The notes beneath the pieces were generated by a model. It was not told the origin of the DNA. It saw nothing but the letters and a program-made list of their open reading frames with translations, and did not search any database. Positions 5,220 to 9,601 of a stretch of DNA of 9,601 bases are shown here, piece after piece. The stretch's first letter is position 1, and every line of letters begins with the position of its first letter. The DNA is from Bacteroidales bacterium UBA2030 (GTDB lineage Bacteria; Bacteroidota; Bacteroidia; Bacteroidales; TTA-H9). Location: assembly GCA_002332755.1 (NCBI GenBank), contig DDBO01000086.1, forward strand, positions 1 to 9,601, written 5' to 3'. A program made the translations under genes and the position numbers.

Positions 5220-8200
5220 ATGAAGCAATTTTTCCGTAGTATTTTGCTGATTTCCCTGCTATTGTTATCTGCAGGCGTAGTTTTCTCACAGGTTACCACT
5301 TCCGGTATTAATGGTAAAGTCACCGGAAAATCAGGTGAATCCTTACCGGGAGCCACGGTTTTGCTCGTGCATGTGCCCTCAGGCACTCAATATGGGACTA
5401 CAACCGACCTCAACGGGTTTTACAGGCTGCCTAATGTTAACGTAGGTGGCCCATACACCCTTAAGGTTTCTTATGTGGGTTATGAAACCTTTACGAAGGA
5501 GAATATCTACCTTACGCTGGGTCAATATTCACGCATCAATGTTGACCTTACGGAAAAGATGTCGGCATTGGCAGGTGTTGAAGTGACAGCCGAAAGAGCA
5601 GCGATCTTTGACCTTAACAGAACAGGTTCAGAAACCAATGTTACTCGCGACAAAATGGAAAAGATGCCAACCATTAGTCGCAACATCACAGATTTCACCC
5701 GTTTCACACCACAAGCTCGCGTCCAGGAAACCAGTGATGGACCTAACCTGACTGTTGCAGGAATGAACAATCGTTATAATTCGATTTTCATTGACGGTGC
5801 TGTCAATAATGATGTATTCGGTTTAGCTGGAAGCGGCACCAATGGCGGTCAAACCGGAATAAGTCCTTTTAGTATTGATGCTATTGAACAGTTCAATATT
5901 GCCATTGCGCCTTATGATGTTAAACTAGGAGGATTTGCCGGAGCAGGTATCAATGCTGTTACCCGCAGGGGAACGAACGAAATACAGGGTTCTGCCTATT
6001 ATTATTTCCGTAACCAGGATATGGCCGGTAAAACTCCCACAGATGATCCTGCCGTGGAAAGAAAGAAACTTCCAGACTTTACCGCAAAAACTTATGGTGT
6101 ACGCCTTGGCGGCCCCATTATTAAGGACAAACTCTTTTTCTTTGCCAATGCTGAACTACAAAAGGATGAAACTCCTCAACCATTCGATTTTACTACATAC
6201 GAAGGAAGTAGTTCTAAAGATAAAATCAATCAATTGGTTGAGAAAATCCGTTCGTATGGTTATGAACCGGGAAGTTTTGAAGGGGTAACCAAAAAGCTGG
6301 AAGGCACAAAGCTTTTCGGACGTATCGACTGGAACATTAATTCTAAACACAAGCTCACCTTCCGTCATCAGTACACCAAGGGAACCAAAACTGAGCCTGG
6401 CTATCAGAGCAAAACCAATCTCACCTTCGAAAATGCCGGTATTTATTTCCCATCGGTAACGAATTCATCTGCGCTGGAACTTAAGAGCATTTATGGCAAT
6501 AAATTCGCTAATAACCTCATCATCGGAGCGACCTTCGTACGCGATGACCGCGATCCTATGGGGGCAAATTTCCCTTATGTAAGTATTAGGGATGGTAAAG
6601 GCACTATTAATTTCGGCAGCGAACAATTCTCGACCGCCAACCAATTAAATCAGGATGTTATCACCCTGACCGATAACTTTGAATGGTATAATGGGAATCA
6701 TACCTTTACTTTTGGCACCCACAATGAGTTTTACAACATTTATAACCTGTTTATTCGCCAAAACTATGGGGTCTATACCTATAATAGTTTAGATGAGTTC
6801 TTAAACAATGATACAGCCGCTCAGTATGACCGTACCTATTCCCTCACAGATGGTATGACGGGTGACGGTAGCTCTGCAGCTACTAAATTCAAAGCATTAC
6901 AGTTAGGTTTTTATGTTCAGGATGAATATCAGGCGCTCAACAATTTAAAACTTACTTTTGGCGCAAGGGTTGATATCCCCATGTTCCTGACAGATCCTAC
7001 TGTTAATGAAGACTTTAATACAAATATTCTTCCTATTCTTGAAGAGAACGGCTGGGATTTGATGGGAGCCAAAACCGGACAGATGCCAAAACCGCAACTC
7101 TTGCTAAGCCCAAGAATTGGTTTCAATTGGGATGTGTTCGACAATCAGCAGACCCAGATTCGCGGTGGTATTGGTATTTTCACCAGCCGTATCCCCTATG
7201 TATGGCCGGGTGGTGTATACAACAACAATGGCCTGATGCTTGGCGGTACGCGTATTACTTATGCAACCAATCCTACCAGTCCTTACCTCGTTTTCAATCC
7301 TGATTGGAACAACCAGCCCGGATGGAAACCTGGCGACCCAGTGACCCCCTCAGGACAAATCGACCTTTTCGCAAAAGATTTCAAATTCCCTCAGGTTTGG
7401 CGCATGAGCCTCGCTGTTGACCAGAAATTACCTGGCGGATTCATTGCTACGGGTGATGTAACTTATACTAAAAATATTAACAACGTAGTTTACTACAACC
7501 TTGCTTACGTGAAGTCAGGGCTTACCCTTACCGGAACGGGTGACAATCGTCCGCTGTGGAAAAAAGTTTCTGGCTTGGGTAAATACACCGATATCATCAT
7601 GGCTAAGAACACTTCCCTGGGAGAGACTTATAACCTGACTGCTCAGATTCAAAAAACTTTCGAAAACGGCCTTTACACCAGTTTGGCATACACATTTGGT
7701 GCTGCTAAATCGATGAACGATGGACAGTCGTCGCAAAACAGTTCTCAGTGGAGGGTACCCAATGTAAGAGGTAAAAACGACCTGGATTATGGAATTTCCG
7801 ATTTTGATATGGGACATCGCATCGTTGGTCTTGTATCATGGAAAATTAACTACCTTAAGAACTTTGCAACTACCATCGGGGTATTCTATAATGGCCAAAG
7901 CGGACAGCGCTTCTCATGGGGCTATCAGGACAACAGTAAATCGTGGTTGGGTGAAGACAACCAAAGCCTTGAGCTAATGTATGTTCCTAAAAATGAAAGT
8001 GATATTGTATTGCTTGATGTGAAAGACAAGGATGGCAACATTATCCTCAGCAAGGAACAACAGTGGGCCGACCTAAATGCCTTTATCGAAGGCAATAGCT
8101 ACCTGAAATCTCGTCGTGGAATGTACGCCGAACGTAATTCATCCCGCACCCCCTTCGAGCACAATTTCGATCTTCACCTGGCCCAAGACTTCTACATCAA

Positions 8201-8480
8201 TGTTGCCGGTAAACGCAACACCTTGCAGCTTACCTTTGATGTCTTTAATCTTGGAAACCTGATTAACAAAGACTGGGGAAGAAAATACTACGTTTCTAGC
8301 TACTATGGCAATTATCCCCTGCTTACCTTCCAGGGTCTAAAGGAAGATGCACAGGGTAATAAGACCATTCCCACTTTCACCTTCCAAAAGCCTAAGGGTG
8401 ATGTTTGGAGCATCGACGATAGCGGCTTGATTAGCTCTCGCTGGCAAGGCCAGATCGGTATTCGTTATATTTTCAATTAA
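5220..8480 (+). CDS. Oar-like TonB-dependent outer-membrane receptor
   Basis: A 1086-residue outer-membrane protein expected to bind a large or scarce substrate and import or translocate it using TonB/ExbBD energy; the ligand is not readable from sequence. Residues 1-23 are a signal peptide (MKQFFRSILLISLLLLSAG, cleavage near VFS). Residues about 28-112 are a carboxypeptidase-regulatory-like beta domain (GINGKVTGKSGESLPGATV, DLNGFYRLPNV, LKVSYVGYET). Residues 117-126 (LAGVEVTAER) sit where the TonB-box-like segment lies. The plug spans about 135-260, with Oar-type motifs AGMNNRYNSIFIDGAVNNDV and NAVTRRGTNEIQGSAYYYFR. The rest is a large beta barrel ending in GIRYIFN, the usual aromatic terminal strand. 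Length fits the Oar group of about 1000-1100 residues. It lacks the SusC signature and has no SusD downstream. It is flanked by terminators, so probably monocistronic. The ATG gives an intact signal peptide; no Shine-Dalgarno is seen. Confidence 0.94.
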   Translation: MKQFFRSILLISLLLLSAGVVFSQVTTSGINGKVTGKSGESLPGATVLLVHVPSGTQYGTTTDLNGFYRLPNVNVGGPYTLKVSYVGYETFTKENIYLTLGQYSRINVDLTEKMSALAGVEVTAERAAIFDLNRTGSETNVTRDKMEKMPTISRNITDFTRFTPQARVQETSDGPNLTVAGMNNRYNSIFIDGAVNNDVFGLAGSGTNGGQTGISPFSIDAIEQFNIAIAPYDVKLGGFAGAGINAVTRRGTNEIQGSAYYYFRNQDMAGKTPTDDPAVERKKLPDFTAKTYGVRLGGPIIKDKLFFFANAELQKDETPQPFDFTTYEGSSSKDKINQLVEKIRSYGYEPGSFEGVTKKLEGTKLFGRIDWNINSKHKLTFRHQYTKGTKTEPGYQSKTNLTFENAGIYFPSVTNSSALELKSIYGNKFANNLIIGATFVRDDRDPMGANFPYVSIRDGKGTINFGSEQFSTANQLNQDVITLTDNFEWYNGNHTFTFGTHNEFYNIYNLFIRQNYGVYTYNSLDEFLNNDTAAQYDRTYSLTDGMTGDGSSAATKFKALQLGFYVQDEYQALNNLKLTFGARVDIPMFLTDPTVNEDFNTNILPILEENGWDLMGAKTGQMPKPQLLLSPRIGFNWDVFDNQQTQIRGGIGIFTSRIPYVWPGGVYNNNGLMLGGTRITYATNPTSPYLVFNPDWNNQPGWKPGDPVTPSGQIDLFAKDFKFPQVWRMSLAVDQKLPGGFIATGDVTYTKNINNVVYYNLAYVKSGLTLTGTGDNRPLWKKVSGLGKYTDIIMAKNTSLGETYNLTAQIQKTFENGLYTSLAYTFGAAKSMNDGQSSQNSSQWRVPNVRGKNDLDYGISDFDMGHRIVGLVSWKINYLKNFATTIGVFYNGQSGQRFSWGYQDNSKSWLGEDNQSLELMYVPKNESDIVLLDVKDKDGNIILSKEQQWADLNAFIEGNSYLKSRRGMYAERNSSRTPFEHNFDLHLAQDFYINVAGKRNTLQLTFDVFNLGNLINKDWGRKYYVSSYYGNYPLLTFQGLKEDAQGNKTIPTFTFQKPKGDVWSIDDSGLISSRWQGQIGIRYIFN

Positions 8481-8500
8481 TAAATTGAAATTGAAATTAG

Positions 8501-8527
8501 AGCCCGCCCACGACGGCGGGCTTTTTT
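8501..8527 (+). terminator. Intrinsic terminator of the TonB receptor gene
   Basis: A perfect stem AGCCCGCC (8501-8508) pairs with GGCGGGCT (8515-8522) around a 6-base loop and runs into TTTTTT (8522-8527). It starts 20 bases after the stop codon. GC-rich stem plus T tract is a textbook rho-independent terminator on the + strand. Confidence 0.93.
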
Positions 8528-8592
8528 ATTGCATCTTTCACCGGCAAAAATCCTCTGTTTACCTCTATCCACACTTTGAATAACCGATATAA

Positions 8593-8624
8593 TGTGCAGA
8601 GGTTTTACTGTCTTCCTATTTTTG
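8593..8624 (+). promoter_or_regulatory. Candidate promoter of the LiaF-like operon
   Basis: TATTTTTG at 8617-8624 matches the -7 consensus TAnnTTTG exactly, and TGTG at 8593-8596 (3 of 4 to TTTG) sits 20 bases upstream as a -33 candidate. The predicted transcript start near 8630 lies downstream of an in-frame ATG at 8592, so that ATG would not be in the transcript. This supports the start at 8649 for the gene. Confidence 0.55.
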
Positions 8625-8648
8625 TACAAAATCGATAAAAAAATATCT

Positions 8649-9362
8649 ATGTCACAACAACAAAAAAACAATCTCATTATAGGATTTTTGCTCATCATGG
8701 CTGGTATTGTAGTCCTATTGAGCAAATTTGCATTATTGCCTCACTTGATTTCGCAGATTATTTTCAGCTGGCCCATGTTGCTTATTGTGATAGGCATTAT
8801 CAGCTGGACAAAAAAGCAGAGAAGTACGGGTAACTTGCTTATCCTGATCGGCATAGTTTTTCTGATACCCCGAACAGGCCTAATTCCGGGGTGGTCAATG
8901 GATAAATACTGGCCTATATTTCTAATTGTTTTTGGTATTTATCTAATATTGAGGCATTACAAAAAATCTCAGGGAGAAAATCCTCACGCCTACACTCATT
9001 TTCGGCAGCAAGGCAGCATTGAAGGTGAATATTTTCAAGAAGCAGCTTTCTTTGGGGGCAGTGAGAAAAGCATTATTTCCAAAAACCTGAAAGGTGGCCG
9101 TGTGCAATGCATGTTTGGTGGGGTTGAGCTGAACATGACCAATGCCGAAATTGATGGACAGCAGGCCATGCTGGATATTTATGTTGCTTTTGGCGGTATA
9201 GAAATTATCGTTCCCCCCACCTGGATTGTAAAATCAGATATAACACCGATATTGGGAGGATTTTCTGATAAACGCTACATAAGGCCCTCAGAAAATGCCC
9301 CAATTCTTTTCATTAAGGGAACCGTAATTTTCGGCGGGTGTGAAGTGAAAAGTTACATTTGA
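8649..9362 (+). CDS. LiaF-like membrane protein (LiaI/LiaF-type transmembrane region plus LiaF-like C-terminal domain)
   Basis: A 237-residue inner-membrane protein of the LiaF-like family; in Firmicutes LiaF restrains the LiaRS cell-envelope stress system, while Bacteroidota members are mostly uncharacterised. Four hydrophobic segments are visible near residues 8-28, 36-53, 60-76 and 88-102, matching the family's N-terminal membrane region. Residues 125-237 form the beta-rich soluble domain with four regularly spaced FGG motifs (FFGGSEK 134-140, MFGGVELN 155-162, AFGGIEI 180-186, IFGGCEV 227-233) and PPTWIV and GGFSDKR. The start at 8649 (MSQQQKNN) is preferred over an in-frame ATG at 8592, because a good promoter lies between them and the extra 19 residues look spurious. 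The next gene begins 11 bases after the stop, implying an operon. Family call is strong; function is inferred from distant relatives. Confidence 0.87.
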   Translation: MSQQQKNNLIIGFLLIMAGIVVLLSKFALLPHLISQIIFSWPMLLIVIGIISWTKKQRSTGNLLILIGIVFLIPRTGLIPGWSMDKYWPIFLIVFGIYLILRHYKKSQGENPHAYTHFRQQGSIEGEYFQEAAFFGGSEKSIISKNLKGGRVQCMFGGVELNMTNAEIDGQQAMLDIYVAFGGIEIIVPPTWIVKSDITPILGGFSDKRYIRPSENAPILFIKGTVIFGGCEVKSYI

Positions 9363-9373
9363 GATCTTTTGCC

Positions 9374-9601
9374 ATGCGATTGCTACTGTTTTGCTCGCTG
9401 TGTGCACCTATATGGCTCGCCTGGGTTATTGGCCTTTTTTTATATCATCAATATGCCCTGACAAGTATTGCTGAAACCCCATGGTCCCTGCTTTTAAGTG
9501 CAGGACTCTTATTTCCCCTGCCTGTTTTTGGTTTATGGTTTTACGCTGGTGCGGCCTCGGCACAAAGTCAGCCGGGTAAACCCAAAATATTGGAAATTTC
9601 G
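9374..9601 (+). CDS. Membrane protein N-terminus, possibly a sensor histidine kinase (3' end outside window)
   Basis: An uninterrupted frame of 76 codons runs from ATG 9374 to the window end, 11 bases after the LiaF-like gene, so the two are very likely co-transcribed. Two hydrophobic segments are visible, near residues 2-23 (LLLFCSLCAPIWLAWVIGLF) and 38-57 (SLLLSAGLLFPLPVFGLWFY), followed by a polar segment AGAASAQSQPGKPKILEIS. No catalytic motif lies within the visible part. In Bacteroidota, LiaF-like genes are often followed by LytS-type histidine kinase and LytTR regulator genes, so this could be the membrane anchor of such a kinase; that is inference from context. It could equally be an unrelated small membrane protein. 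Confidence 0.7.
   Translation, partial: MRLLLFCSLCAPIWLAWVIGLFLYHQYALTSIAETPWSLLLSAGLLFPLPVFGLWFYAGAASAQSQPGKPKILEIS

Noticed and set aside
5935..6288. 117-codon + strand open frame inside the TonB receptor gene
   Set aside because: It is an out-of-frame shadow of a well-conserved receptor coding region and has no features of its own.
8556..8562. TGTTTAC heptamer upstream of the LiaF-like promoter, resembling the regulator motif
   Set aside because: A single short copy without the flanking AAA or a partner half-site; expected by chance in AT-rich DNA.
8592..8648. Upstream in-frame ATG adding 19 residues to the LiaF-like protein
   Set aside because: An exact -7 promoter box at 8617-8624 lies inside this stretch, and the extra residues do not fit the family, whose members start just before the first membrane segment.

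Overview
The window looks like chromosomal DNA of a member of the Bacteroidota, probably Bacteroidales or a close relative. Three things point there: TAnnTTTG-type -7 promoter boxes ahead of the genes with no Shine-Dalgarno-like leaders, an Oar-type TonB-dependent receptor with an N-terminal carboxypeptidase-regulatory-like domain, and the LiaF-like membrane protein type common in that phylum. I see no mobile element, phage gene cluster, CRISPR array, tRNA or rRNA.

Layout. (1) 2-295 (+): the C-terminal two thirds of nucleoside diphosphate kinase. (2) 292-741 (-): a small XRE-family helix-turn-helix regulator that converges on ndk, the two stop codons sharing TTAA. The apparent ndk terminator is a perfect 12-bp hairpin at 365-399, inside the regulator's coding sequence. 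(3) 742-1183: a 442-bp AT-rich divergent intergenic region with repeated TGTTTACAA / TTACAAnnATAAACA-like motifs. They overlap the regulator's putative promoters and sit just upstream of the putative promoter of the next gene. (4) 1184-4837 (+): a 1217-residue exported protein built from about 19 tandem TPR-like units of 53-60 residues plus a roughly 110-residue C-terminal domain I do not recognise; a strong intrinsic terminator follows. (5) 4838-5219: terminator, a promoter-like TACTTTTG box and an AT-rich leader. (6) 5220-8480 (+): a 1086-residue Oar-like TonB-dependent outer-membrane receptor, followed by a GC-rich terminator. (7) 8649-9362 (+): a 237-residue LiaF-like protein with four membrane segments and FGG motifs. 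Eleven bases later comes a membrane protein that runs off the window end (9374-9601).

How they may work together (inference). The regulator, its motif-rich divergent region and the giant TPR protein look like one regulatory unit: the regulator would repress itself and act on the TPR gene. The TPR protein is predicted to lie in the periplasm or at the cell surface as a scaffold. The TonB receptor is flanked by terminators and has no SusD partner, so it looks monocistronic. The LiaF-like gene and the gene after it look like an envelope-stress operon, possibly continuing into a sensor kinase. ndk is housekeeping and unrelated. The best candidate for something undescribed is the regulator / iterated-operator / giant-TPR module; everything else belongs to known families.
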